The position numbers and the translations under genes are program-made. Source: Mugil cephalus (taxonomy: Eukaryota > Chordata > Actinopteri > Mugiliformes > Mugilidae). Taken from it: a stretch of 64,000 nucleotides of DNA. Positions 47,737-61,000 of the stretch are shown here, one piece after another. The number at the start of each line of letters is the position of its first letter. Position 1 is the first letter of the stretch. Below the pieces are notes generated by a model, which saw nothing but the letters and a program-made list of their open reading frames with translations, was not told where the DNA came from and did not search any database. The stretch covers positions 15,338,197 through 15,402,196 of the forward strand of contig NC_061774.1 in assembly GCF_022458985.1 (NCBI RefSeq), written 5' to 3'.

Positions 47737-48340
47737 ATTCGGTAACACTTTCTATGAAGGTTGTAATTATAATCCCCTATGAATGCATCCATAGTATTTT
47801 ATAAGGTGTCTATAAAGCATTATAATGATCATTATTACCATCTATACATATTCACAAGTCGTCATAGCCAACTTCATGATGCATTATGACAACTGGTTAT
47901 GAATGATTATAATTTTAATCTGAATAGTGCATTATAAATATGTCAATATCTGCCTAGTCACTTGTTCATTTTATGATGCATCATAACTACTTTGCTTTGC
48001 TAAATGTGCATAGTGATGCATAATGAGTTTTGACTACTACTATAGTCCTTTATATCTGTAGCTATAAGTATATGTAATACAGTTATAATAATGTATACAT
48101 CTCCCTACAGCACACAGTTATAAACAGCTACGCAATATCATGAGTGCCATTTGTCAGCTCTAAGTAAAGTGACAAGAATATGACACTATTATTAACAGAT
48201 ATAAGTTATTATGAGTAATCAAAAGGTGCAATGAACTAAGTCCTAAGTCAAACATCTTTACCTCATATGCACAATATTATAAATGACTATGTTAATGTCA
48301 TAGGTGTTATTTGTCAGCTTTAGGTAACATAGTGCAAATG
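47737..48340. mobile_element. Interspersed element replacing a T2 gene, copy B (truncated)
   Basis: Near-identical to the first 600 bases of 41909-42924. It breaks at about 48340 directly into atrx-upstream sequence, so it lost its right part and the T2 promoter in a private deletion. Confidence 0.65.
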
Positions 48341-48341
48341 A

Positions 48342-49368
48342 TATTATCCCACACATTAGAAAAGGAAAATGTGAGAGACAGTTTAGTTTCTTGCTAATAA
48401 GACCACCAGCTGTTATAGTTAGACACCTGCCCACATCTCTTTTGTATTTATGACTCACTTATTGCCATGACAACCGAAATAGTGACTCTGCTTGAATTTC
48501 CCTCTGTGATGGTTGAAGCTTTAGGTTGATTACATCTCTGCATACTGTCACACGTTCACATCACTTCCACATTTTGCATTTAACACTGGTTGCGTCAACT
48601 GACAAACATTGAATATGAGCTCCCTCTGCAGGTAGTTTGTTGCAGCCGAGCATGCAAAGTATTCACCCCTTCATTCAAGTGGTCATGCCTATGTCTGTTT
48701 TGCAATTAGAAAGTCCCACTTCCAATTTCAACAGCTAAGTACTTACTTAGCATAGTTAGCATCTTTTATTTAACTACATCTATCATAACTTAAATGACCT
48801 AAAACTAACTTAAACTAACAGAAACTGAGGCTAATCCACTTTCCAAATCTATACTAGTTCATATGGATCATTGCCAAGTCCAATTGTCCTCAGTTTGATT
48901 TGATAATCCACATTTTCCCCAAGTTTCACTGTATTTAGTGCTACATTTCACCGTGTCTTTGCCACTCAGGGGGCGTGACCCAAGGCGGCAGTGACATCAG
49001 TGCATACCCTCTATTGAAGCTGAGATCGTTTTCCAGCACCCTGGCATAAAGTTTCCTGTGTAGGCTGAGCAGTGTGATAATGGCAGCACACCCTGACACA
49101 ACTCTGAGAAGGAGAGCTCAACAATACCCAGTCTTCAGCATCTCTTGTCCACACCCAGCTAGGGAGCTTCTTGACACCTGTTTGTATATCCGTATATTAA
49201 TTCCCATTATTCTACAACAGAAATGTGTTTTTAATTCATTTTATTTGATGCTATTGTCAGCCAATATTATTTCAGGGACAGGGATTTCATGGGACAAGGT
49301 GCAAGTATGCTTGTCCATCTATTGTCCAATCTGTGGCAATTATTGTTTTGTCAGGCTAAGCTGATGTA

Positions 49369-49413
<45 letters not shown>

Positions 49414-49878
49414 TGGGGAATTCGACAAATTAATAACATACATGAAAGACGAAAGACATCGTTTTGTTTCTAAGTATGATAATGTGAAATTTGCTATTTG
49501 ATATTACAGTATAACATTTGCAATTCCTGCAACTAGACCCTCTCCAAATTCATAATCTGTCTATTTTCATTGGAGTCAGCCTCAACCAAAAAAAAATAAA
49601 TAAATAAATAAATAAAACTAATACAAAATACCATTTGGAACAGCATGAATTTCGTTATATATAACTTGTATAAATAATTGTAAACACTGTGAAATATGTA
49701 GGCTATTCGTTTTGTTTTATAGGGATCTTTTGAAGTATGTGTCTACATATTTAACCTACATGCGGTTATTTAGGCTATTAGTAGGCACCTTTGTTTACAT
49801 CTATTTCAGTTACCATTTTATTTTTGTAATTATTGCCATTTTTGTTAGCTTATATCGACCCCCCAAAAAAATTAAAAA

Positions 49879-49926
<48 letters not shown>

Positions 49927-50165
49927 TTGATGAACAAGTGTCGCCCATCATGTTATCTTATTCACTGCAACGCCTACTTCTCCTGCAAAAACTACATAGC
50001 CTGAAGAAGAACTTTATCAGCGCTCACCTAGCCCTGCAGACATGAGCCTATGGCGCAGCGGTGCTTTGATGATGGACCAGTCGGGGCGGCGGCGGTCAGC
50101 CAATAGGAGCGCGCACAGGATTGAGGCTAGATGCGCCATTTTACTGCGTCCACAGCTATCCGGCA
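48342..50165. repeat. Native atrx upstream region (source of the duplicated block)
   Basis: Same sequence as copies 1 and 2, but continuous with atrx on its right side. It contains a (GT)n tract (about 49372-49412) and a CA tract (about 49896-49925). A segment of about 18 nt present in the other two copies (near 38132 and 44031) is missing at about 49173. Confidence 0.85.
50041..50165 (+). promoter_or_regulatory. atrx core promoter
   Basis: CpG-rich segment with a GC box (GGGGCGGCGGCGG) and CCAAT at 50100-50104, TATA-less. It lies just before a probable non-coding first exon (about 50166-50331, ending at the donor GTAGGA). The 18 bases GAGGCTAGATGCGCCATT include a YY1-like GCCATTTT. Confidence 0.55.
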
Positions 50166-50331
50166 AGATGGTCCCCTTGCTTTGTCTACCCTGACTGGAG
50201 TTGTTTCAGTATTCTGTGCTTATTCCAGGCTCCGCACCCACGGAAACGTGCATTTTGCATTTGAGCGGGCCGCCTGCACCGAAACTAACCCTCGTCTTTG
50301 TCGGTGGAGAAATGACGGCGGCGGAAAGCTG

Positions 50332-51995
50332 GTAGGAACTCTTTATTTGGCTGTGTTTGTTTAGACAAGTCCGCGTTACATTGATTGCTATGCTACCTTC
50401 ACTAGCGGCGAGCCCGTGACTAGTTAGCTAGCTATTAGCTGTTAGCTACGCAGCCGGCAATGTTCAAGTTCGCGCACACGCAGATTCAGACGCGCACATG
50501 CACATCCCAGACTGTTTGTCGGTGTAATGGAAAAATGAAGAACCATGCGATTCATTGCAAAAAAAGGCGCGCCTGTGTGTTTAGTGACTGGCTAAATGTT
50601 GCATCCCCACTTCGGGTGCTACGAGAAGGTACCAGGCTGCGGTGCCACGGCATCCTTCAGAGGCAGGGGAGGCCCGTGAATGCATCGGTGCATGGTCATG
50701 CATTGGACCTTATTTCCATCCGAGATTACGAGAGGTTGACAGGACGACGCAGAGTAAACGAAACGAAACGCTTCGGGTAGCCAGCGTTAGCACGGCTAAA
50801 TCCAAGCCATGTCAGCCAGCGGTTCCCGAGATAAGAAAAACACGGAAACGATAAAGAAGCAAGCTCAATTTGTGAAGCGTGGGTTGTTTTCCTTAGACTG
50901 ACACTGTGACTTTTGTGTAAATGTAATGGCGGGACCGAGACACAGTTCAACGCCGCTCATCTAATCAGCACATTATGATGACTCAAAATAAACAGCAGCG
51001 ACTGTGTCTCAGGACACATGCACCTAAAAAAAAAACAAAAAAAAACACTTCGTTAACTCACAGGTGTATTTGTAACCACACGAAATCATTAATCATTATC
51101 CTTTTGTTAGCACATTATCTGCAGGATTTAGGGAAATTCTGCTCTGCATAAAAACAAAACAAAAACGTAAACATAAGCGCTGTCTGGAACATTTAAAATT
51201 TCCCTCCAACTACATCGACTGTGTTTACCTCCACAGGAACACAATCAGATAAAAATCTTTATGACCTCTCTAGATGCTCACTGTTCTTGAATTCTTCACT
51301 TTTAATCAAATGATTGCATAGCTCTGACTAAATAGTGCATTTGTTTTGTGTGGAGGGAGAATATTTTTATTAGATCAAACACTCCTGAAAACCTATTCTA
51401 AGTGCATTTTTTAAATTTTTTTTGCTGCTCATTTATTCTTTAACTTTCTCTGTATAGTTGTATTTGTGATATGAACTGGAGACAGCGCTGTCTATTGAGT
51501 CTCCTACCTGTCTGCTTGTATACGAGACAATGAAAAAGCTGTCAGTGGTTTAACTGTAATATTACAGTATGCCAACTCTCTAAAAGTTTACATTCTTACA
51601 GTGAATATATGCACATCCTCACATCACTGCAATACAATCTCATCATCAGATGCTGTGAAGCAGTGCCAGCCTACGAACCGCACTAACACTTGTGTTGACT
51701 TAGCTAATTCAGAAAACCACACAGTGCTTTATAAGAACAGCTAAAAGCACGGTCGCCTTTTGTTGCTTTTTATGCCCTCTCTTGAGTCAGCGGGGAGAAA
51801 AGGACAAAAGTAGAAATAATATTATATATGTTATGAAATTCTGAACTGTTTTGTAATGAAAGGAATAAACTAGTTACAGGGACGTAAACGCAGTTTGTTG
51901 TGGTGGTTATTGTTGTTGCTGTAAATACATGCATATATGCATGTCATCAACACTGTGTATAATCTTAATTAAAAAACTTTCACATGTCTGTCCAG
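50332..51995. other. First intron of atrx
   Basis: No coding exon or transposon recognised. The proximal part (50332-50900) is CpG-rich and contains 'gttagctagctattagctgttagc' simple repeats, as is usual for a fish promoter region. Confidence 0.5.
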
Positions 51996-52000
51996 GTAAA

Positions 52001-55000
52001 ATGAGTCTGGCTTCTGAATCACACCTAGACCAAATGGCAGAAAAGGGGGAGGAGGTAAGTGCGTCCTCTCTTTGGCAGTCTGATGTTTACAGTGTGTTTT
52101 AATGTTCAAGCTGTTAAAATGAATCTCTTTTGCGCATCAGCCTGGTAGCTCAGGAGAAACTCTGAAGCACTCCTCTTCCCGCAGCAAAAGGTGAGAAGAT
52201 TTGCACTAGCATGTTATCTCAAGGGTTCAATAAGATGCAGCTTAAAGTGCTAATCTACTTGCTGACTTGCTTTAGGAAGCCCTCCACTGTATCTAAGCAC
52301 ACTGGACAGAGTGAATCTGGCTCTTCAGCCGAAAGTGAAAATGAAAGCGCCACTTCTGACAATCCTTCCGACAACGTATCTAAAGGTAAAAAGTGAACGA
52401 AGGCTCTTTCTTGTTATAATCTAGACATGGTTGTTGCAGGAAAGAATACTGATTTTAGATATTGATTGTTGTTCATTCTTCAGGTACTTTAGTGATGAGA
52501 CCGGCTGGGAATGAAAATAAAGGTGCCATGAAACTCAGAGTGGATTTCAAACAGAAAAAAACAGGTGATTTGATGTTGTTAGTTGTATGCTGTGTTTAGT
52601 TGTATGTGTGCATATAATTCTCAAGTGAATGATCTTCACTGATGGGTCGTTTACCACAGATGATACCCTGGAGAAGAAAGTCAGCTGCACTGCCTGTGGA
52701 AAACAAGTAAACCAGTTTCAGCGCAACTCTCTGTACGAGCATCCTGCACTCAAAGTTCTTATTTGCAAGGTAGGAAAGTTACATTCTCTCGACCATTACA
52801 ATGAAGTTTTTTCATACATTTTCTGTACTCATGGTGTGTCACTGATCACGTTATTTCCTCTTTCTCCAGTCATGCTACAACTACTACAAAAGTGATGACA
52901 TCTCCAGAGATTCTGACGGCATGGATGAACAGTGCAGGTACAACATTTTATTTATAACATTGCTTATTTATTACATTGCTTATACATTACGTATTAAACC
53001 TATAACAATAGGTTTGGCTGGACATCTCAAAGAGTGTGACATTATTATACATAGACATTTTTCAGTCAGATTTCCATAGTGTGTCAAACTCCTTAGTACG
53101 AGTTGTCCTAAAGAGTTTGGATTCCTCATTTACCCTTACACATTATCTAACTTTTTTCCTCCCCAGGTGGTGTGCTGAAGGTGGTAAGCTCATCTGCTGC
53201 GACTACTGCAACAACGCCTTCTGCAAGAAGTGCATTCTGCGCAACCTCGGCAGGAAGGAGCTGTCAGTCATAACTGATGAGAACTCAAAGTGGCACTGCT
53301 ATGTCTGCAGATCAGAGCCCCTCCAGGACCTGGTCTCCAAATGTCAGCGCATCTTGGAGAAACAAGAACTGGTGATACTGAAGCAGCGTAAAACCGATAA
53401 AACAGAGGAACGCGAGAGCAAGAAGCACAAGAACAAAGCAGCCAAAGAGCACAAAGCGGTTGTCAATGGAAAAGAACACACTGAAGGCTCGGGGACGATG
53501 AGTTTCTCCTACAAAAAACTGCAGTTACCCAAAGAACTTATAAAGAAAGCAAAAAAACTTGTTGAAACTACAGCTGGCTTAAACAACACATTCATCCAGT
53601 TCATCCAACAGGCAGTGGAGGACCAGGGAGATAAGTCTATCAGGTATCGGCATTTGAAAGCCTTCAAAGCTGTTCTCGCTGATTTGAAAAAGGCCCACAG
53701 TGCTTTGGAGGAGGCTTTGGAGCCCGAGTTCCGAAATATGGAGTTGCAGAACGGTAATGAAGGACAGCACGTTGTAAAGAACAGCTCTGATGCGGTAGCT
53801 CCTGCAGAAAGCGCAGCATCTTCTGCAGAAAGCGAAGAGGCCCCTGAAGAAAGCGAAGAGGCTCTCCCAGAAAACGTAGTGGCTTCTGCAGAAAGCGAAG
53901 AGGCTCCTGCAGAAAACGTAGTGGCTCCAGCAGAAAGCGAAGAGGCTCCTGCAGGAAACGCAGCGGCTCCTGTAGAAAAGGGCCACGCGGATAATGTGGC
54001 GGAGTCGGTTAAAGAGTCGGAGACTACTCAAGAAGCGGACGTGGAAGAGCGTAATGAGGAGGATATGGACACTGATCAAGTGTTGAATGACACTGAAATG
54101 AAAGACAATGAAACAGGAACTGACGTGCCCCTAAAGACGATTAAAAGGGAAGCCTGTGAAGAGGGACTAATGTCAGCTGGTGAAATGTCCTTAGATCGTG
54201 ACATCATGTCCGTGCCTACTTCGGTTCCTGAGGAGCTTTTTCAGATGGTGGAGAGTCTTTCAGATTCCACCATGCTCTCACAGACTGACGGTAATGTGGC
54301 CGCACATACTCCTGCAAAGTCAAATGAAAACCCAACAGACTCTCAGAGCCCACAGCCCAAAGTGAAGAACCTCATAGTCAAACTGACTCCCGTGCCAGTT
54401 GTGACAACGTGCGAGTCCAGGTCCTCCAGGTCCAAAAACAAGATGAAAAAAGAAGAGACGCCGAAAAAGAGTAAAGAGGAGCTTGACGAGGACAAAAGTG
54501 CTGCTTCGGATGCGGTAGACGGAACGGAGAGTCCACCACCCAGCCGTCGCTCGAGTAGAGTGAAAACCACTCCTTTGAGGAAGCAGGCTGAAAACACGGA
54601 CAAGAACGCCTCCTCGGAGTCAGAGTCTGAGGACGAAAGTAAGGACAAGGAGAAAGCCAGCCGCGTCAAACAGACAACCGAGAAGCAGGTGGAGGAGAAG
54701 ACACTAGACTCTGATTCAGATGAAGTTCCTCATGCATTGCTAGAGAAAGCTGCAGCAGGCCAAAGCACCGACGAGGAACAGGGCAGCAGCACTGCTACTG
54801 CTAAAAATAGTTCGTCCAAGCTAAATGCATCTGAAAAGACTACAAAGAAATTGTCCAAACGCAAAAGGAAGTCTGAGAGCTCTGATTCAGACCAGACGAA
54901 TAAAGACAAGAAGATGTCCAAGAAGAAGAAGCAGCAGCAGCAGCACCAGAATGGCTCCTCAGACTCCGACTCTGACGAGGAGAAGGAGGTGAAGAGTAAA

Positions 55001-58000
55001 GCGGGCGCGGCGAAGAGGAGGTCTACCCGCGTGAAGAAACAAAAAGAAGACAAAGAGGAGGATAAAAGCTCACCCGAAAAGAGGAAGAGGTCTTACGAAA
55101 AGAAGCGCAAGGGGAGGAGCTCCAAAGCAGCCTCCAAGCTGCAGTCTTCCTCAAGTGATGAGGACGAGGAGGAGGAGGAGGAGGACCAGCAGGCTAAAGG
55201 TGACTCCGGAGAGGACAGCGATGAGCAGAAGATCAAACCCCTCGTGGAGGATAACATCCTAGGAGGCAGTGGGCCCTTCCACCAATCTTCCGGTAATTTA
55301 GCCTAATTTGTAAATACATGCATTAAAAGATTAGTTGTAGTGTAATTTGCGGTTGCATCAGAAGTTACATCAGACGGTGAATGTCAGTCTCATATTTGTA
55401 CAGTAGTATACAGCAGGAGTCTTGTTTGCTAACTGCAGGATGCTACTCATCTGGAACTTGTTTGTACACGTGTATGCACATATATAGAGTCTCAATAATT
55501 ATCTGTAGAACAATAGAACAATTGTTTGTTTTGTTTTTTTTAGCTTTCGTGCTTTTCCATTAACTGTGTGTGTTTTGTCATACAGGGGATGAAGTGGACA
55601 CTAAAGACGAAATCTCTCGTGTTGAGGACGACGACGACGATCCTGAAAACAGGTACTTCCCACGATTCTTGTGACAGGAGCAAAAGACGGTTGAGTGACT
55701 CCTCACGTTTCTCAGTGAAGAATCTAATGTTTTCATCTCAAATGGTAATAATAAAAAGAAAAGAGGAACGAAAACACAGAAGCATGACAGCTCTTTTTCT
55801 TTATTAATGTATTTTATGCATTTAAAAAAAACTCATTTTAATTATGTGATTCATGTGAAACCCTCACACTTTTTCCTTCTTCCTGAAGGATTGCTAAGAA
55901 AATGCTTCTTGCCCAAATAAAATCCAACTATTCTTCGGGAGAAGAGAGCTCCTCTGACAATGAGGGAGAAGATAAGGAAGAGAAACCCCCCAAGAAAATT
56001 AAAAAAGGAAAAGAGGAAGAAGAGGGTGAGCAAGAAGGTAACATAGTTGCTAAAAATGAGCTGTTGAGGGTCAGTTGAGCCTTTTACTTTGAACTGTCTC
56101 AAACTGTTTCTCTCCTTAAAGACGACGACGATGACACAGAAGACTCGGACGGTTCTGATGTCGGTGTGAAGAAAGGTGGCAGACGCCACAAGTTGCTTCG
56201 TCACAAACTCTCGCTGAGTGAGGGTGAATCAGGAGAGGATAAAGCTTCCACAAAAGGGAACAAGAAGGGGGGCAAGAAAAAGTCAAGCCGGAAAGGTTAA
56301 CTATGAGTTTATGATTCACCCTTTTTGCAATGACTAGCAAATGTTAGTACAAATATTCTACGTTCAGAACTCTGGAGTGACTTTTTGTTTTTCCTCCGTC
56401 TGTCAGTGGGCAGCGACGACTCTGCAGACTCGGACTTTGAAAAGTCAGAGTCCAGTTCGGAGTCGGCGGTAAGCGAGGAGGTCAGTGAATCCGAAAAAGA
56501 CGACAAGCGCCGAAAGACCAGGTGAGAAGCGAGAGCAGCGGCTGATGAGTGAATGTAATTTATTTCCCTGCCAGTGGATCTGGATTAATCGAGTGCTGCT
56601 GTTGCTTAATTAAATAATGTTTCCCGTCTTTAGATCCTCCAAGAAGAAGGATGACGAGAAGCAGAGGAGTTATAAGCAGAAAAAGAAGCGACGTAGGATC
56701 AAAGTACAGGACTCCTCCTCCAGCAATGAGAAGGTGATTTTTAAATTTAGTTCACTTGGTAGTTTTCCTGAACTCTCCTGGAGTTAGTTTTTTTCCATCG
56801 CAGGATTACTAGGTAGAGGAGATGGACCCACGTGAAGTTTACCAGTCAAGTCACGCATGACACATAAAATGTTATTTAAACTTCCCCCTGCAGCGTGTTG
56901 TGAAGATTATTGAGCGTACAAATGAATCATAGGGTAACTCGGCCACTGATCATAGGAAGTGAGTCTTTTTTTCTCCCGAGGGCTGAAGATCAGAGGGCCG
57001 GGCTTAATGTTCATTTCCACAGAGCGGAGAGGAAGGCGATGACGACCAAGATGGAGAGGGGCGCAAGGGCCGAAAAAAGATCCGCAAAATCCTCAAAGAC
57101 GACAAGCTGCGGACGGAGACGAGAGACGCTCTGAAAGAGGAGGAGGAGAGGAGGAAGCGCATAGCTGAGAGAGAGGCGCTCAGGGAGAAACTTCGCGAGG
57201 TGAAAGTAAATTCTTATCTGTAATAACTGAGCTGTTTTATTCTCTGGAATTGAGTCGCCTAATCATTGGGCGTGTCAGGTGAAGTGTTCACGTCCTCGTT
57301 TTGTGCCGTGACAAAATTGTGTGTGTTCCCCAGGAAATGAGTTGTCCTTAAGTGATTAAAACACACGCGCGCGGTGTTTGGTTACCAGGGCAACTCAGGT
57401 TTTCTGAAAACTTAGGGACGTGCAGATCGAGGTTGAATAAGAACCGCTGTGAGTTGGGCGCACTGAAGACACTTCAGGCTGCTCACTCGGTCAGATCAAT
57501 AGTTCCACTTTGGACTCCACTTAATTAAATTCCTAAATCTACTCATGATGACATTGAGAGAAACCAAAGTAGCGTAACGACTAGTAAGTAAGACGCGTCG
57601 TCCAAAGGGATTAGAAACTCAGTTTAGAGAGGGCACATGAGATATTGTTTAGAAACAGCCCATATCAAGCCTTGAATATTATAAATAAGAACACATTGTG
57701 AATATTAAGAATTCAGTGTTTTCTGAAGTATTTTATGAGACTAAGGAGTGTGAGGAAGTGGTACTGTTAGGAAGAGGGGAAGGTGGGAATGGCAGCAGAG
57801 CAAAACACAACAGAATCAGTAAAACAATAAAATATTCCTTTTTGACAGAGACTATTGTGGCACGTATTAGGCTCTGGTGGAGCCACAGACGGGCTCATAT
57901 CTTTTATCACTGTTAGCTATGCTTTTCAGCTTAGTTCAACATTAGTAAGTAAGGTAACTGGTACCATTGACTGTTCTCTCTGCGTTGTGTTGTATCTGTT

Positions 58001-61000
58001 ATTGTTTATTCTTATCAGTGTGTCAGTCTAGTGACATATTTTAAATTCATTACAGAGTGTTTCACGACAGATATTCCTAGAACCAATCAGACCCGTTGTG
58101 TTGCAATCAAAAGCAACTCAGCTGTGCTTAGATGGTGTTTAGGACTATGACACATTTTTTTTTTTTTTTTTTTTTTTCCTTCGGCGCATACAGCCTGGAC
58201 AAACAATTCAATTGACATAGCAGAGACTGACTGGGCATAATGGCTTCAGAAAGTCCAGATTACACTGCCCTCCCTACACCACACTGCGACGCGCAGGCTA
58301 GTTATTCTCTTACACTCAATAACTACAAGTTAGTATCCCATAGAGAGACCGACATTGAATTTCAAACTTCACATCACGGCAGTAAACAGAGCAACACACA
58401 TTTTAGTTGCTTCTCTTTCTTCGTCAGATTCTTCTCTAATGAAATCCAGTAGCTCTGAGCTCTCCACACAGACTCTATCAGTGTATTAATGTTTGTAGTG
58501 AAATCTGAAGAAACTAAACAACACAATCCTACTGGGGAAACTCTGGCTGTCTTTCTCTTTGAGCTTTAACTTTTGTATTCATGTGACACAATTGATGGCT
58601 GCTTGTACGTTCAAATACATACATAGCAAAATCCAAAATACCAGAACATTAACAGTAAATAGTCTGACACATCTGCACGATCAAACTAAACAATGTTAGT
58701 TGGAGGGAGATGACACAGTGCGCTCTCTTGCTCTTTATTTGTTTGGGAAGGGACAATATGCATTAATTTGCCTTCAGATTAATGTAGTTGTACCACAGTA
58801 AGCTGAACGGCTAAGTTTTATTTGATGCATCCATCCAGGAATAATAGGAAATGCACTCAAATTAAGCAGATACGCGTATTGTCGCGTTAAAGGTGAAAGA
58901 AGGCAAACACCAGCCCTCGTTTGCCACCTGCTGTTTGTGTAACCCGACAGTCGCGCTGCCATTGTGGTCATCTATTTGTTTGCAGGTGTGTGTCAGGGTC
59001 AACTTGGCTTCCAGCCTCGGTCAGCTGTGCCCGCCGTAGAGAGCGCAAGTTGCCGTGGTTACATCTCACTGTGAATAATAATGAACCATGTCAAATTTCA
59101 GCTGCATGCTTAAAATTAAGAGGCACAGTGGACTGCAGCTGAATGCCTGCATAGGAAACGCTGCTCTGAATAAGCTTCGTACGGCTTGTGAAATAACAAC
59201 ATAATCAGTGATCTGGTTTCAGCTGAAATATTTATCTTTTTTTAAGAAGCAGGGTTAGCGTGTGTCATAATTAACAGTGTGCACATGCTTAAATACTAAT
59301 TAAGTGCATGATGAATTAGGATTTGATTTGTGAAATAAAAGACCAGCCATTAGTGTAATTAGGCTTTTGTCTCAAATACAGATGTAAATATATCTTTGAC
59401 CAGACGTAAGAAGGCAGATGTTTAGTTGTTTGTTTAAGGGATGAACATGGACTATTATGGAAATAAGAATATGAATGATACAATTAAAATAGCATCCCCA
59501 TGATATAGGGATAATATTTTCTTTCAAATAAAATCTAATTGACTCCATTTCAAAAAAGTGAAAATGGCCTCTTTTTGTTCCAGGTGATCGTGGTGGAGGA
59601 GTCTTCTGCGGTTGCCTGTCCCATCACCACTAAACTGGTGCTGGATGAGGACGAAGAGACCAAGGAGCCGCTGGTGCAGGTGCACAGGAACCTGGTCACA
59701 AAGCTGAAGCCTCACCAGGTTGATGGTGAGAACTAACTCAATTCAGTCCCTAAAACATTTGAGGAACTGCACTTGCAATAGCCAAGAAGACCCGAGATGC
59801 TTGAAACTAATGTATCCATGTGATTTGTTTCAGGGGTGCAGTTTATGTGGGACTGCTGCTGTGAGTCTATGAAAAAGATTGAGAAGTCTTCAGGCTCTGG
59901 TTGCATCCTTGCCCACTGTATGGGCCTGGGAAAAACTCTGCAGGTATGGAATAGCTCGCAGTATTGATTATGGTCTGTGGTTTCACTCTGTTATTTTCAG
60001 TCTTGTGCCAGCTGTGTCAGTTGCAGTTTTCGTAGACCTAAATCTCTGCAAAGACTTAATGTGGTGACTGTGTTTAAATGTAGTTCTTCTTCTGCCCTGT
60101 AGGTGGTGGCATTCCTTCACACGTTGCTTCTCTGTGACAAGCTCGACTTTGCTACAGCTCTGGTGGTTTGTCCCCTGAACACTGTCCTGAACTGGCTCAA
60201 CGAGTTTGAGAAGTGGCAAGAAGGAATGAAGGATGACGAGAGTTTAGAGGTGACGATCTCCTCCTCTGACCTTTTAAAGAAGTTTATTTATGACAACACT
60301 GTGGTGGTCGCCATATTGATCTCTGGTGTGATTGTCAGGTGACCGAGCTTGCCACAGTGAAGAGGCCACAGGAGCGGGCGTATGTCCTGCAGCGATGGCA
60401 GGAGTCGGGTGGTGTTATGATTATTGGCTACGAGATGTACCGAAATCTGACACAGGGGAGGAACATTAAGAGCAAGAAGCTTAAGGAGACCTTCCAGAAG
60501 ACACTGGTTGATCCAGGTAATGGATAAAGTGAAAGTATTAAAAAATACCTACGTTAAAGACATTTAAAATCATTAAGTTTCTGAGACCCGAGCTCTTATT
60601 TGGTATGCATTTTTAATTTCTCCACAGTATCTGGGCTCAGTAGGACCTGAGACGTATAAAAACTAAGCATCATCTTTCAACAGGAAGTAGTAGTCCTCAT
60701 ATGTGGACACTGGGATTATTTCATTATTTATGTTATAATAAAGTCACCCAATGTGTGACAAAATATAAAACTGCAAACAATGTCCTCAAACGAGTACTTG
60801 CTAATTAGCGATGTGGTAAAAATTTGTTAAATTTGCGAGTCAACTAGAAGCATAAATCAATAACTTTTAACCTTTGCTACCACTAGATGGCAGACCAAAG
60901 CATCCAATAATGAGGACAATCGGTGTAAATGCAGCTGAATAAGCTGCAATAAAACCTAAAACTTAATGTCCCCATATGAGGACATGGGGTTAATCACCCC

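Noticed and set aside
53579..54079. Long - strand open frame opposite atrx exon 7
   Set aside because: Cys/Phe/Leu-rich shadow of the acidic Glu/Ser/Ala repeat on the coding strand; no independent coding signature.
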